The notes: generated by a model not told the origin, from the letters alone. DNA of 45,684 nucleotides from Albidovulum sp. bin36 (GCA_002238565.1 MPMP01000039.1:1-45684); one strand, 5' to 3'. Positions 27,351 to 35,919 are shown, numbered from the stretch's first letter. Made by a program: numbers and translations.

Positions 27351-28922
27351 TCATCGGCCTAGAGCGGCTATTACATCGGCGGCCTTTGCGACCGTCGCGA
27401 CATTCTGCATTGCAAAGTCGATCGAAGCGCGGTGCCAGTCCGAGTTCATCGTGGAGCAGGCGTCTTCGGGAACGACGACGCGGAATCCCTTGTCGGCGGC
27501 GGTTCTAGCGGTGTGTTCGACGCTCATATTCGTCCACGCGCCGGTATTGATAATCGTATCGATTCCGGCCCCGCGCAAGTAGGATTCCAGCCGGCTGGAC
27601 TCCCAGGGGCTCATGGTCATCTTTTCGACGACCAAATCGCCGGATACCGGCTCAAGGCCGCTTGCCGGAGCCGCTCCCCAGCTACCTCTGACCAGGGCGT
27701 TTTCCGCTTTGACGCCTTTGAATAGCGGAGCATTCTGCGACAGAGCCGGATGCCCCGGCTCGCAAACGAACCAGACATGGATAACCATGGCTCCGCGCCT
27801 GCGGCAAGCCTCCGCCAGCAGCCGGCAATTTTCAACGGCGTTCTGAGACAAGGCGTGACTCGGCGACCCGCTCGAGGAGAACGCGCCGCCTTCCATGATT
27901 ACGTCGTTTTGCATATCCTGAATTACAAGCGCCGTTCGAGCCGGCCGGAGAGTCAAGGCATCCGGCGATTCGACTCCTGCGTCCGTTCTTGAGGCCGCCG
28001 AGCCGGCGGTCATGAACGGCTCCATGCGGGCTTTTGCCCGCGTGCCGACCGAATAGAGAGATGTGTTGGCGCAAATGTACAGAGTCGACCAATCTTCGCC
28101 GCCCCAGTGAAGGTTTGCGGCCTGTTCGGGAATGTCGATCTTTCCGAGCAGCTCGCCTTCGAACGAATAGACCCAGACGCCGCCGGGGGCTGTTACCCAA
28201 ACATTGCCATTCGAGTCCGCCTTCATTCCATCGGGAATTCCCGGTTCCGCGCTATCCTTGATTCCGGAAGCGAAAATCCTCGCATTGACGAGCCTCCCGT
28301 CGGGAGCGACATCGAATTTCCGAATATTGCATTGGTCGGAATCGTTGACCCACATAAATCGTTCGCAGGGGCTTAGGCACAGGCCGTTGGGCTGCGTAAA
28401 CATGTAGCGGTCGGATACCAGCGTCGGCTCGGTTCCCGGAGCGTGGCCCGGCTTAAGCATGTAAACTCCCTGGAATCCAAGCTGCGTCGGTCTTTCTACG
28501 CCGAAGTGCGGCATTCGCCCGTAGGTCGGATCCGTGAAGTAGACGGAGCCGTTCGAATGAACGCAAATGTCGTTCGGCGAGTTCAGTTCCTTGCCTTCAA
28601 AGCGCGAGCACAGCACGTCTCGAACCCCGTCCGGCCTAAATCTTGCGACCGAGCTCGTAGCATGCTCGCAAACAAGCAGGTTGAGCTCGGAATCGTAGGT
28701 CATGCCGTTGCCTTTGTTGGACGGCCGCATTTCCTCCGTTACTCCGCCAGCCTCGGACCAGCGACGCCGCACATCTCCGGGCATATCTGAAAACAAAAGG
28801 TATTTTTCGCTCGGATGCCAAACCGGGCCTTCCGTGAACACAAAGCCCGAACCCAGCTTTTCGACGCTTGCGGACAGGTCGAAAATCTCGCTGAATTCCG
28901 GCTTGACAGCAGAGTGAACCAT
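27351..28922 (-). CDS. Fusion: SMP-30/gluconolactonase domain + isochorismatase-like hydrolase domain
   Basis: A 523-residue two-domain protein with GGAGG before ATG 28922. Residues 20-310 are an SMP-30/LRE beta-propeller lactonase with its metal ligands apparently intact: E31 (FTEGPVW), N117 (NSPNDIC), D231 (GIPDGMKAD). Residues 325-523 are an isochorismatase-fold hydrolase with D336 (VIQDMQND) and K434 (VVEKMTMS). The nucleophile cysteine position is serine, S467, in TGAWTNMSVEHTAR. A natural fusion suggests two consecutive steps, perhaps lactone opening and amide hydrolysis, but the substrate is unknown. It lies 338 bases downstream of the BMC operon on the same strand. Membership in that operon is doubtful. 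Confidence 0.85.
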   Translation of the reverse strand: MVHSAVKPEFSEIFDLSASVEKLGSGFVFTEGPVWHPSEKYLLFSDMPGDVRRRWSEAGGVTEEMRPSNKGNGMTYDSELNLLVCEHATSSVARFRPDGVRDVLCSRFEGKELNSPNDICVHSNGSVYFTDPTYGRMPHFGVERPTQLGFQGVYMLKPGHAPGTEPTLVSDRYMFTQPNGLCLSPCERFMWVNDSDQCNIRKFDVAPDGRLVNARIFASGIKDSAEPGIPDGMKADSNGNVWVTAPGGVWVYSFEGELLGKIDIPEQAANLHWGGEDWSTLYICANTSLYSVGTRAKARMEPFMTAGSAASRTDAGVESPDALTLRPARTALVIQDMQNDVIMEGGAFSSSGSPSHALSQNAVENCRLLAEACRRRGAMVIHVWFVCEPGHPALSQNAPLFKGVKAENALVRGSWGAAPASGLEPVSGDLVVEKMTMSPWESSRLESYLRGAGIDTIINTGAWTNMSVEHTARTAADKGFRVVVPEDACSTMNSDWHRASIDFAMQNVATVAKAADVIAALGR

Positions 28923-29260
28923 TTTTGCCTCCGGGTTGCCGCTTCCGAAACATTAGCAATTCGTCCGGCGCGGCGCCACAATTTCCCGATGGAAATCTCG
29001 AATAGGCGCCCTATTCGGCCGCGAATTCGGCAAAGCGAAGCCTCAAGCGTTCGGAAGACGGCAAACGGGCTCCCCGAATGACCGAGGAGCCCTCGCAGTG
29101 ATCGTCTCGCCGCGAATCCGGTTGTTCGCGACCGCGTCCGGACTCGCGCGTTTCCACGTTCGCGAATAGCCGCCGTTTTCGAATTCCGAAGACGCGCGCG
29201 TTCGACGCCGCCCGGATTGCCGGCTAGCGCGCGGACTTGGCAGCCTTTGAAGGACTCGCG
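28923..29260. other. Interval between BMC operon end and the fusion gene
   Basis: No gene is visible. GGGCTCC (29067-29073) pairs with GGAGCCC (29086-29092) around a 12-base loop and may end the BMC transcript, which runs right to left here. The fusion gene's ribosome site lies at the left edge. Confidence 0.4.
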
Positions 29261-29920
29261 TTAGCCGCTCTTGCGCCGCTTGCTCGTCGATGCCTGCGGT
29301 CGACCGTCGATTGTCTCCAAAGCGGCTTCGATCGCCGCTTTGGCAAGCTCGAGTTCCCGCGGGGTTCCCGAAAGGAAGACCCGACCGGTCGCCCCCATCA
29401 TCTGCACGTCGTTAATGACCGCTCCGGGAGCTGCGCGCTCCGCCTCGTTCGCGGCGGCGCACGCGAAGAGCGCCGGCGACAGCTCGTACAGCAGCAGGCT
29501 GGAGCCGGGCACCAGAATCGAGCCGTCGCGGGTTCTGTTCAGAATGATCGCGTGCTGATCGGAAATGTTCTCGATGATATCCACGAACAGCGTCGATGGC
29601 GCGAACTGATCCCCGGGCGATGCGCCTATGCCGTCGAGAATCGCCCTCCCCGCATCCTCCATTTCAGATCGCTCCGAAGCATGCAGTTCCAGGAGGCCGA
29701 ACTGACGCTCGGTAAAAAGTATTCCGGGCTCCATGTTCGGCGCCGCCTTTAGAGCGAGGTCGGCAATGCGGTGTATTGAAAGGGAGGGAGCAACCTCGAT
29801 GATCAAGCTGTGCTGCCCGACAAACGGAGGATAGCCGCGCGCCCGGAGCGGCGAGCTTAGATAAGCCGCGAACTGCGGCTGCAGATCGTAAATCGGCAGA
29901 TAGACCCTGAGTTCGGTCAT
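29261..29920 (-). CDS. BMC-T microcompartment shell protein (tandem BMC domains), distal
   Basis: A 219-residue protein made of two BMC domains. The first reads LRVYLPIYDLQPQFAAYLSS ... SLIIEVAPSLSIHRIADLAL ... GILFTERQFGLLELHAS; the second begins around HAIILNRTRDGSILVPGSS and ends GATGRVFLSG. It is a clear paralogue of the BMC-T at 30954-31565 (shared LQPQ, IIEVAP, ERQFG and NEAE segments). Trimers of BMC-T proteins tile the shell as pseudohexamers and often carry larger, gated pores. A basic tail (TSKRRKSG) is specific to this copy. It is the last gene of the operon. Having two BMC-T, one BMC-H and one BMC-P matches my recollection of the M. smegmatis RMM shell. Confidence 0.87.
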   Translation of the reverse strand: MTELRVYLPIYDLQPQFAAYLSSPLRARGYPPFVGQHSLIIEVAPSLSIHRIADLALKAAPNMEPGILFTERQFGLLELHASERSEMEDAGRAILDGIGASPGDQFAPSTLFVDIIENISDQHAIILNRTRDGSILVPGSSLLLYELSPALFACAAANEAERAAPGAVINDVQMMGATGRVFLSGTPRELELAKAAIEAALETIDGRPQASTSKRRKSG

Positions 29921-29961
29921 TTGAGATGCCTCGGGTTGCTCTCGATCCTGGATGGCTCTGG

Positions 29962-30240
29962 CTAGCTTGCCGTGCCGAAATGGTCGCCAAGGTCGCCGTG
30001 CGGCCTGGGAATCACGTGCACGGCGACGACTTCGCCAATACCGTTCGCGGCCTCGGCGCCCGCTTCGGTCGCCGCCTTGACCGCGCCCACGTCGCCTCTG
30101 ATTAAAACCGACACTAGGCCGCCGCCCACCTCGTTTTTCGAAACGATTTCCACATTGGCGGCCTTGACCATGGCGTCCGCCGCCGCGAGCGAGGGAACGA
30201 ACCCCCTTGTTTCAATCATTCCAAGTGCTGAATTCGCCAT
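29962..30240 (-). CDS. BMC-H microcompartment shell protein (hexamer)
   Basis: A 92-residue single-domain shell protein: [20 protein letters not shown], a K/N-rich strand, the pore loop [26 protein letters not shown] and a C-terminal [10 protein letters not shown]. All are standard for PduA/CcmK-type proteins that form the flat hexagonal facets. AAGGAG lies seven bases before ATG 30240; a second ATG directly upstream (30243) is too close to that site. The reading frame is open further upstream, but that part is not coding. It sits between BMC-P and the distal BMC-T. The GGG pore loop suggests a narrow pore for small metabolites. Confidence 0.93.
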   Translation of the reverse strand: MANSALGMIETRGFVPSLAAADAMVKAANVEIVSKNEVGGGLVSVLIRGDVGAVKAATEAGAEAANGIGEVVAVHVIPRPHGDLGDHFGTAS

Positions 30241-30269
30241 CATTTTTCTCCTTGAACTGGCATTCGGTG

Positions 30270-30506
30270 CTATTCGTCTATCGAGCCGATTATTAAAGCG
30301 TCGATCGGAGCTCGCGCGTTCGGAAAGTGCGATGCCGCGACCGACCCCTGCGTTACGAGAACGGCTTCGCCCTCGGCGCAACCTATGACGTCAAGCGCGA
30401 CGATCTTTCCGCCGCCGTCCGCTTCGACTTCCAGCAGCGCCCCGCCGGGAATCGTTTCGATATTTTTTGACGACCACAATCTTCCGATTACTCGCCCGCG
30501 AATCAT
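30270..30506 (-). CDS. BMC-P pentameric vertex protein (EutN/CcmL family)
   Basis: A 78-residue EutN/CcmL protein: [19 protein letters not shown] at the N-terminus, then [27 protein letters not shown] and the C-terminal [12 protein letters not shown]. Pentamers of this family cap the twelve vertices of the polyhedral shell, so its presence shows the locus can build a closed compartment. Its ATG overlaps the stop of the 148-residue gene by four bases (ATGA), implying translational coupling. Its start and length are normal. Confidence 0.92.
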   Translation of the reverse strand: MIRGRVIGRLWSSKNIETIPGGALLEVEADGGGKIVALDVIGCAEGEAVLVTQGSVAASHFPNARAPIDALIIGSIDE

Positions 30507-30949
30507 GTTTTCGTCCTCTCAAGTTTGATTCCCGCCCTTCGAAGGGCTTCGAGCGCAAGCGGCGTAAATTTTACGGCTTTCTCCGCTCTGACTAGCGCAG
30601 TTGAATCGGGCAGGCTTCTAATCGTTTTTTCCGTTATCAAGCCTGATTCGAAGCGCGCGGCTTTCAAGTCCCGCATCGGCTCGGCCGCTCTATCGGAACG
30701 GTCTCTCGGCATCGACGCGCCGCGCTCGCCGAGTTTGAAGACATGCCGGCCATTCTCGATCGCCTGGCGCGAACCCGGATCGGAGTACAGAGCTAGCAGG
30801 CGCCTAGCGAATTTCATCAGGTCTTCATCGGATTCGATTTTGACCCTTTCTTCAGCGATCCGCCGCTCCGCCTTTGCCTTGTCGGCGCCGGCCTTGGCCA
30901 ATTCCTCTCGCAAAATTTCGCGGATGGCGGCCCTTAGCTCGTCAGGCAT
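30503..30949 (-). CDS. BMC-locus protein of unknown function with an encapsulation-peptide-like N-terminal helix
   Basis: A 148-residue protein that I do not recognise. I start it at ATG 30949, four bases after the BMC-T stop with AAGGGAG upstream, because the longer frame lies inside BMC-T. The N-terminus, PDELRAAIREILREELAKA, forms an amphipathic helix strikingly similar to the aldehyde dehydrogenase C-terminus (EELRRIIAEELRAVLKG). Residues 20-60 continue as a charged helix, then a flexible arginine-rich stretch, and a second helical region near the end (TPLALEALRRAGIKLERT). It lies between BMC-T and BMC-P and is coupled to both. It may be a cargo adaptor, an assembly scaffold or a small shell-lumen protein. 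Confidence 0.75.
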   Translation of the reverse strand: MPDELRAAIREILREELAKAGADKAKAERRIAEERVKIESDEDLMKFARRLLALYSDPGSRQAIENGRHVFKLGERGASMPRDRSDRAAEPMRDLKAARFESGLITEKTIRSLPDSTALVRAEKAVKFTPLALEALRRAGIKLERTKT

Positions 30950-30953
30950 TCGT

Positions 30954-31565
30954 CTAGGCCGCTCCCTTGCCGCGCAATGCGCCTTCCGCGGCTTCTCTGG
31001 CATTTCGGACTTCCGCCTCGTCCCCGGCAAGGTAGAGCCGCCCGTTTGCGCCGATCATCCTGTAGTCGATGACCTTAATGTTCGACGCTTTTTCCGCTTC
31101 GTTGCAGGCGAGAATAGTGTAGGAGGCCGGCTTGCACTCCAGCAAATACAGGCTTTCGCCCGCAAGAATCATTGAACCGAGCTTATTGCGGTTGATGAGG
31201 AAGGCGTGCTGGCGATCCACTCGCGTCACCGTCTTCGAGCCGAGAATGGCGGGCGTCGTGGCATCGTCTTCAGCCGCTCCTAGAGACTCGAGAACCGCCT
31301 GGGCTCCGGCCTTGACTTCCGCGGTGGACGAGGAATGAAATTCCAGATATCCGAATTGCCGCTCAACGACCAGTAGTCCCGCTTTGACATCGGATCCCTT
31401 GAGCGCAATATCCGTCAGGGCCTCGATATCCATGCCCGGCGCGACTTCGATTATCTGGGCCGCCATGTTTCGGCGCGGCAAGCTGCCTCGCATCCATGTC
31501 GCGATGTATGCAAGCGTCTGCGGCTGCAGCTGGTCGATAAAGATGAAGGAACGAAGCTCGGCCAT
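30954..31565 (-). CDS. BMC-T microcompartment shell protein (tandem BMC domains), proximal
   Basis: A 203-residue tandem-BMC shell protein with LRSFIFIDQLQPQTLAYIAT, AAQIIEVAPGMDIEALTDIA, LLVVERQFGYLEFHSSS, and the second domain with HAFLINRNKLGSMILAGESL and MIGANGRLYLAG. It starts two bases after the aldehyde dehydrogenase stop and forms one transcript with the genes on both sides. Compared with the distal BMC-T it lacks the basic tail and is 16 residues shorter. Paired BMC-T paralogues are characteristic of RMM-type loci and may form mixed facets or stacked, gated pores. Confidence 0.9.
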   Translation of the reverse strand: MAELRSFIFIDQLQPQTLAYIATWMRGSLPRRNMAAQIIEVAPGMDIEALTDIALKGSDVKAGLLVVERQFGYLEFHSSSTAEVKAGAQAVLESLGAAEDDATTPAILGSKTVTRVDRQHAFLINRNKLGSMILAGESLYLLECKPASYTILACNEAEKASNIKVIDYRMIGANGRLYLAGDEAEVRNAREAAEGALRGKGAA

Positions 31566-31567
31566 GA

Positions 31568-33133
31568 CTACCCCTTCAATACCGCCCGCAGTTCTTCGGC
31601 GATGATTCTTCTGAGCTCCTCCCGATCTATTCCGCTTTGAGCGATTCCGCCGCCGGGCGGCGAATCGTTCCGGGTTCTGCCCGGAACCCCGTCTTCGGGA
31701 GCCTGGGGAAGAGGGCCGTCGAATCTAGCCGCTACGCCGCGAAAGTCGCCGAATTTTTCGGATCGATCGGAATTGTAGGCCAGCTTCGTCCAGTGGACGA
31801 GATGCTGAGGCCCGATATTGTCTCCGACGGAACTGCGGCCGAAATACCCTGTTCCAACCGTGAACGTCGGGGCGAGATTCGTGCCGAATCCGGCCGCTCC
31901 CTGGGAGCAGGGCGCGTTGACGACGACCCGATAGGACTCCACCGCGCGCGCGAAATCGAAAGCAGTCTGCTCGTCCGAGGCATGCACGGCCGCCGTGTGC
32001 CCCGCCCCCGCGAGCCGAAGAACCGCTCTCGACTGGGAAATCGCCTGGGTCCTATTCTTCGCGACATGATAGGCGAGCACCGGGCAAAGCTTCTCCCTGC
32101 TGAGATCCTCTTCGACGCCGATTCTGGCAATCGGGGCGATAAGAATTTTCGCGCTTCGCGGAACTCGGATGCCGGCTTGATTCGCTATCCAGCTCGCGTC
32201 CCGCCCGATCGCCTCGACATTGAAGCCGCTTGCGTGGAAGAGAAACCGTCGCAGCAGCCCGGTTTCCTCGTCGCTGCATAGATGGCCCCCTCGACTTCCG
32301 AGCGCGCGCCGCAACCGGGAGTCCGCTTCCGGCACCGTAATCAGCACGCTCTCGTTCGTGCAAAGCACGGAATTGTCGAAGCTCTTGCTCTCGACGATTC
32401 TCGCGGCCGCTTTCTCGAAATCCGCCGATGAATCGACGAATACGGGCGCGTTCCCCGGACCGACGCCGATCGCGGGATTGGACGACGCGTAGGCGGCGCG
32501 AACCATGGCGCTGCCGCCGGTAGCGAGAATGACCGACGTTTTCGGCGAGCGCATGAATTCGTTGACGAGCGGAATGGACGGCTCCGCCAGAACCTGGATG
32601 CTGCTGGCGGGAGCGCCGGCGGCGGTCGCGGCGGCGGCAAGCGAGTTCGCCGCCTCCACGCAGCAGTGCCTTACTGCGGGATGCGGCGAAATCACGATGG
32701 CGTTGCGAGTCATCATCGCCAGAACAATCTTGTAGTTCAGCGTAGAAATCGGATTCGTCGACGGCGTAAGCGCGAATACGACGCCGGCCGGGCGGGGGAT
32801 TTCGACGATTTTCAAATTCTCGGAAATTCGCGGATTTACGTAATCGTCGTCGCGATAGTAGTCCACCAGCGGCATCGCGGTCATTTCGTTCTTGATGCGT
32901 TTGTGGGCGACAACGCCGAATCCGCTTTCCTCGACGGCGAGCTCCGCATATCGAGCCGCGCCGTCATGCGCCGTTCTAGCGACCGCGTCGACCACCCGCA
33001 TCGTGGCTTCGCGGTCGAACCTTTGGAATACGTGCGACGCCCATTTCGCGTTTTCCAATACTATGTCCGCGCGCCCGCGAAGCGCCGCCGGAGATTGGGA
33101 GATATCCACCAGGTTGTTGATTCGGCCGGACAT
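31568..33133 (-). CDS. CoA-acylating aldehyde dehydrogenase (BMC signature enzyme) with C-terminal encapsulation peptide
   Basis: A 521-residue AdhE/PduP-type aldehyde dehydrogenase. The catalytic cysteine is C258 in SFDNSVLCTNES. Other family segments are RPAGVVFALTPSTNPISTLN and AIGVGPGNAPVF. The likely reaction is propionaldehyde plus CoA plus NAD+ to propionyl-CoA. A proline/glycine-rich linker (about residues 475-500) leads to a terminal amphipathic helix, DREELRRIIAEELRAVLKG, the classic layout of an encapsulation peptide that recruits cargo to the shell. It overlaps the phospho-lyase stop (TGATG) and is followed two bases later by BMC-T. In RMM compartments this is the core enzyme. Confidence 0.9.
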   Translation of the reverse strand: MSGRINNLVDISQSPAALRGRADIVLENAKWASHVFQRFDREATMRVVDAVARTAHDGAARYAELAVEESGFGVVAHKRIKNEMTAMPLVDYYRDDDYVNPRISENLKIVEIPRPAGVVFALTPSTNPISTLNYKIVLAMMTRNAIVISPHPAVRHCCVEAANSLAAAATAAGAPASSIQVLAEPSIPLVNEFMRSPKTSVILATGGSAMVRAAYASSNPAIGVGPGNAPVFVDSSADFEKAAARIVESKSFDNSVLCTNESVLITVPEADSRLRRALGSRGGHLCSDEETGLLRRFLFHASGFNVEAIGRDASWIANQAGIRVPRSAKILIAPIARIGVEEDLSREKLCPVLAYHVAKNRTQAISQSRAVLRLAGAGHTAAVHASDEQTAFDFARAVESYRVVVNAPCSQGAAGFGTNLAPTFTVGTGYFGRSSVGDNIGPQHLVHWTKLAYNSDRSEKFGDFRGVAARFDGPLPQAPEDGVPGRTRNDSPPGGGIAQSGIDREELRRIIAEELRAVLKG

Positions 33134-34419
33134 CAGGCGGCCCGCCTGCGCTTGCCCTTGACCTCGTCCCGAGCGAGGTCAACGGCGATTTCAACTCGCC
33201 GGAGAAGATCTTCGGCATCGGCCTGGGTAAGAAGCAAGCCGGGCTTGAATTGCAGAACGCGCGGATCGAGAGTGGAGAAAATCGCCCAGACGCCGTTGGC
33301 GTAAAGATGCTTCATGACCGGCTTGGCGCCCTCGGGATGATCGAATTCCAAGCCCATGATGACGCCGTGCTGGCGTATTCCCGCGAAAAAATCCGCGTAG
33401 GCGCTCTTGATGAGGTCGAGACCCGCGCGCAGAAAATCCGAATTGAATCGCACCATCGCCCTGACTTCGGGGCGCTGCACGATTTCCAGCACCTTCATTG
33501 CGACGACGCAGCCGAGTTCCGCTCCGCCCATTGTCGACATGTGGGCGAAGCCGTCCTGCCGCAGCCACCCGCCGCATCTTTCCCTGATCTGCACGCAGGC
33601 GATGGGATACATGCCGCCTGATATGCCCTTTCCCGTAACTAGAATGTCCGGCTCGACCCCGTACTTCGTAATTCCCCACAATTCCCCGGTGCGCATCAAT
33701 CCCGTTTGAACTTCGTCGGCGATGAACAGCGCGCCGTATTTGTCGCAGAGCGACTTGACGGCCGGCAGATACCCTTCCTCCGGCATCGGGAACCCGTACG
33801 TGGCGGGAATTGTCTCGATAATGACGGCTGCGGCGTCGTTGCCCCTAAGCGCCTCCTCCATCGCCGCAAGATCGTTGAAGGGAACTTGAACGAATTCACC
33901 TTCCCTGTCCTCGGAAAGGAATATCTTGGAAAATCGCTCGTCGCCGGTTTTCACGGCGAGCCCCGTGTGGCCGTGGTAGGCATTAAAGATCGAGACGATT
34001 TTCCGTCTTTGGGTCGCGTGCCGCGCCGTCTTTATAGCGATGTCGATGGCTTCCCCGCCGCCCGATCCGTATGCCGTGAATTTCATGTCCGGCGACGGAG
34101 CGCACGCCGCGAGTGCTTCCGCCAGGGCCGTCCTGGCCAAGGCCGGGAAGTGATGGTTTCCCATGTCGAACCGCTCGGCGCCGACTTTAAGGACTTCAAC
34201 CAGTTCCGGATGCCGATGGCCCAGATTGTAAGTACCGCCGTTCAGGTGGACGTCGATCAATCGCAGGCCGTCCATGTCGAATAGATAGTACCCCTCTCGC
34301 CTGTCGATGACGAGGTCGACCCCCATGTCCTGCCAATCCTGGGTTTTCTTGGGATTCCAGAATTCTCTGGAACGTTCCAGAAACTCGAGCTTGTCCTGGC
34401 TCATTTCAACAATCCGCAA
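33133..34419 (-). CDS. Class III PLP enzyme, probable amino-alcohol phosphate phospho-lyase
   Basis: A 428-residue fold-type I PLP enzyme of the class III aminotransferase family. K264 in VTGKGISGG is the Schiff-base lysine, D235 in IADEVQTG binds the pyridine nitrogen, and YGSGGGEAID shapes the phosphate cup. In RMM loci this position is taken by an ethanolamine-phosphate phospho-lyase relative that converts 1-amino-2-propanol phosphate to propionaldehyde, ammonia and phosphate, so I infer a lyase and not a transaminase. The start is probably TTG 34419, with GAGG seven bases upstream; ATG 34404 has no visible site. It opens a second unit after a 470-base gap that holds candidate operator repeats. 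Confidence 0.85.
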   Translation of the reverse strand: MRIVEMSQDKLEFLERSREFWNPKKTQDWQDMGVDLVIDRREGYYLFDMDGLRLIDVHLNGGTYNLGHRHPELVEVLKVGAERFDMGNHHFPALARTALAEALAACAPSPDMKFTAYGSGGGEAIDIAIKTARHATQRRKIVSIFNAYHGHTGLAVKTGDERFSKIFLSEDREGEFVQVPFNDLAAMEEALRGNDAAAVIIETIPATYGFPMPEEGYLPAVKSLCDKYGALFIADEVQTGLMRTGELWGITKYGVEPDILVTGKGISGGMYPIACVQIRERCGGWLRQDGFAHMSTMGGAELGCVVAMKVLEIVQRPEVRAMVRFNSDFLRAGLDLIKSAYADFFAGIRQHGVIMGLEFDHPEGAKPVMKHLYANGVWAIFSTLDPRVLQFKPGLLLTQADAEDLLRRVEIAVDLARDEVKGKRRRAA

Positions 34420-34889
34420 ACCGATTCCTCGGGTAGGTCATACGCCTTCGAATCCGGCAGTTCTTGACAATCGGACAGCGTGAATTGACAGTTGACCTAC
34501 AGCGCGAATCCTTCTCTCGAGCCGCGCAGTCGGCGTGACGGGCGGCGGTGTCCTCGCGCTGCGCGAAAGTAGAGGTCTCGGAAAAACGGCTCCGTTGCGG
34601 CGCTTGGATTGAATTTCGCGATCAATCCGCCGCTTGCCGCCGGCAAAAGACCGGGTTCAGGCGTTCAGTATGCCGCATCGAATCGCCATCGCGCCATCTT
34701 CGCGAAATCGGAGCCGCGCCTTCCGCTGCGGGAATCCATTGGAATCCCCGGTGATTTCCGGACTTCCGCGATTTCGGACGGCGCCTAACCCGGCGGTCAT
34801 TGCGGATAGGCGAATCCCGGCCTCGACTTGCCGTCGCCGGAAAGCCCGTTCGCGACGGCATTCATGGAATTTGGTCCCGCGGGCGGCGA
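34420..34889. other. 470-base gap inside the BMC gene cluster
   Basis: This stretch has no gene I recognise on either strand. It separates the kinase from the phospho-lyase and probably carries a second promoter for the downstream enzymes and shell genes. Near its left end are the TTGACA repeats described separately. An RNA element cannot be excluded, but no strong hairpin stands out. Confidence 0.45.
34464..34497. promoter_or_regulatory. 21-bp-spaced TTGACA direct repeats before the phospho-lyase gene
   Basis: TTGACA occurs at 34464-34469 and again at 34485-34490, 21 bases apart, and TTGACC follows at 34492-34497. They lie 45 to 78 bases upstream of the phospho-lyase start. The same 21-base register is seen upstream of the importer operon (40712 and 40733). 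Two-turn direct repeats are typical of AraC-family activator sites, and an AraC-type gene heads this locus. The orientation is opposite to transcription, as can occur for such sites. Confidence 0.45.
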
Positions 34890-35894
34890 TCAGCCGAATC
34901 GCGAAAGATAGGCTTCCGCAAGATCCGCCGTTACGCTTGCGAATCTCGGCGCGAGCTCCTGCGGCTCGGGCGCCTCGATATGGCTGCCGATCCAAGCAAG
35001 CAAGGCCAGCCGCCGAAGCATAACGAAGCTGTCGATCTCGGCTTCCTCGGCTTCGGAAAGAGGGCGCGCCTTCCGGTAGCCCTCGACCCAGGCGGATTTC
35101 AGCTCCGGTATTTGCGGGTGATCTTCAATGAATGAAATCCCGGTCGCGAAATCGTACAGATACCAGCCCCAGCCGCAATCGTCGAAGTCGATCAGCCAAG
35201 TCGTGTCGCCTTCGATCAATAGATTCGCGAGTCGCATGTCGGCGTGGATCAATCCATATCGATCGGGACCTTTCCCGAAGTTCTCGAGTCTGCCGGCAAC
35301 GGTCGCTTCCAGCTTTCGAAGCAGCGTCGCGATTTCCGGAGTTACGTTGGGAGCGTCCTTCCAGAATCCCCACGTTGGATTCGCGCCGAATATCGAATCG
35401 AGATCCCACGTCAGCCTTTCGAACGGCTCCGGCTTTTGCCAATTGATGGAATGCACGTGGGTTCTAGCGGCGATTTCGCCGAGCTCTTCGAACGGTTTCG
35501 TCAAGTCTTGGGATTCGTCCGGCTCGCGGCCTTCGGCGAACTCGAACATGACCATGAATCGGGGGGCGGGAAGCGGGTCGACAATTCCCGACTGCACCGC
35601 TCTCCCGTTTTTTCCGATCATGTAGCCCGGCGTCAGCACTTCGCCCGCCTCGCATAGAGCGCGCGACCATTCGAGCTCGCAATAGATGGCTCGCTCGGTG
35701 TGGTAGTCCTCGCGGTGAACCCGAAGAACGGATTTGTAGCCGTTCGGAGCCTCCACGAGGTAGGTCGAGTTTTCGGAAACGTTTATGAGGCGGGCGCGGG
35801 CTTCGCTCGGAACCTCCCATAGAAACAGGGAGCTATTCGCCAGAGTTTCCAAGTGCCTCGACAGCTCGGCGAGCGGCATCTGGTTCGTCGCCAT
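34890..35894 (-). CDS. APH-fold kinase, probable amino-alcohol ((S)-1-amino-2-propanol) kinase
   Basis: A 334-residue aminoglycoside-phosphotransferase/choline-kinase fold protein. The catalytic loop is IHADMRLANLLI (H217, D219, N224) and the metal-binding aspartate is D236 in WLIDFDDCGWG. An ATP-binding segment KSVLRVHRE lies near residue 54. In RMM compartments a kinase of this fold phosphorylates (S)-1-amino-2-propanol, supplying the phospho-lyase. GGAGG sits seven bases before ATG 35894, 25 bases after the SDR. It shows no obvious encapsulation peptide at either end, so it may act outside the shell or be taken in by partners. Homoserine- or choline-type kinases are alternatives on fold alone. 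Confidence 0.84.
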   Translation of the reverse strand: MATNQMPLAELSRHLETLANSSLFLWEVPSEARARLINVSENSTYLVEAPNGYKSVLRVHREDYHTERAIYCELEWSRALCEAGEVLTPGYMIGKNGRAVQSGIVDPLPAPRFMVMFEFAEGREPDESQDLTKPFEELGEIAARTHVHSINWQKPEPFERLTWDLDSIFGANPTWGFWKDAPNVTPEIATLLRKLEATVAGRLENFGKGPDRYGLIHADMRLANLLIEGDTTWLIDFDDCGWGWYLYDFATGISFIEDHPQIPELKSAWVEGYRKARPLSEAEEAEIDSFVMLRRLALLAWIGSHIEAPEPQELAPRFASVTADLAEAYLSRFG

Positions 35895-35919
35895 GTCGGC
35901 GCCTCCATCAAAAAGGGGC

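Noticed and set aside
27351..28922. Assignment of the SMP-30/isochorismatase fusion to the BMC operon
   Set aside because: Same strand but 338 bases away with its own strong ribosome site, no encapsulation peptide and no role in the RMM pathway.
29067..29092. Hairpin considered as intrinsic terminator of the BMC operon
   Set aside because: Seven-base stem with a 12-base loop and no T-run; mentioned in the gap entry but not called as a terminator.
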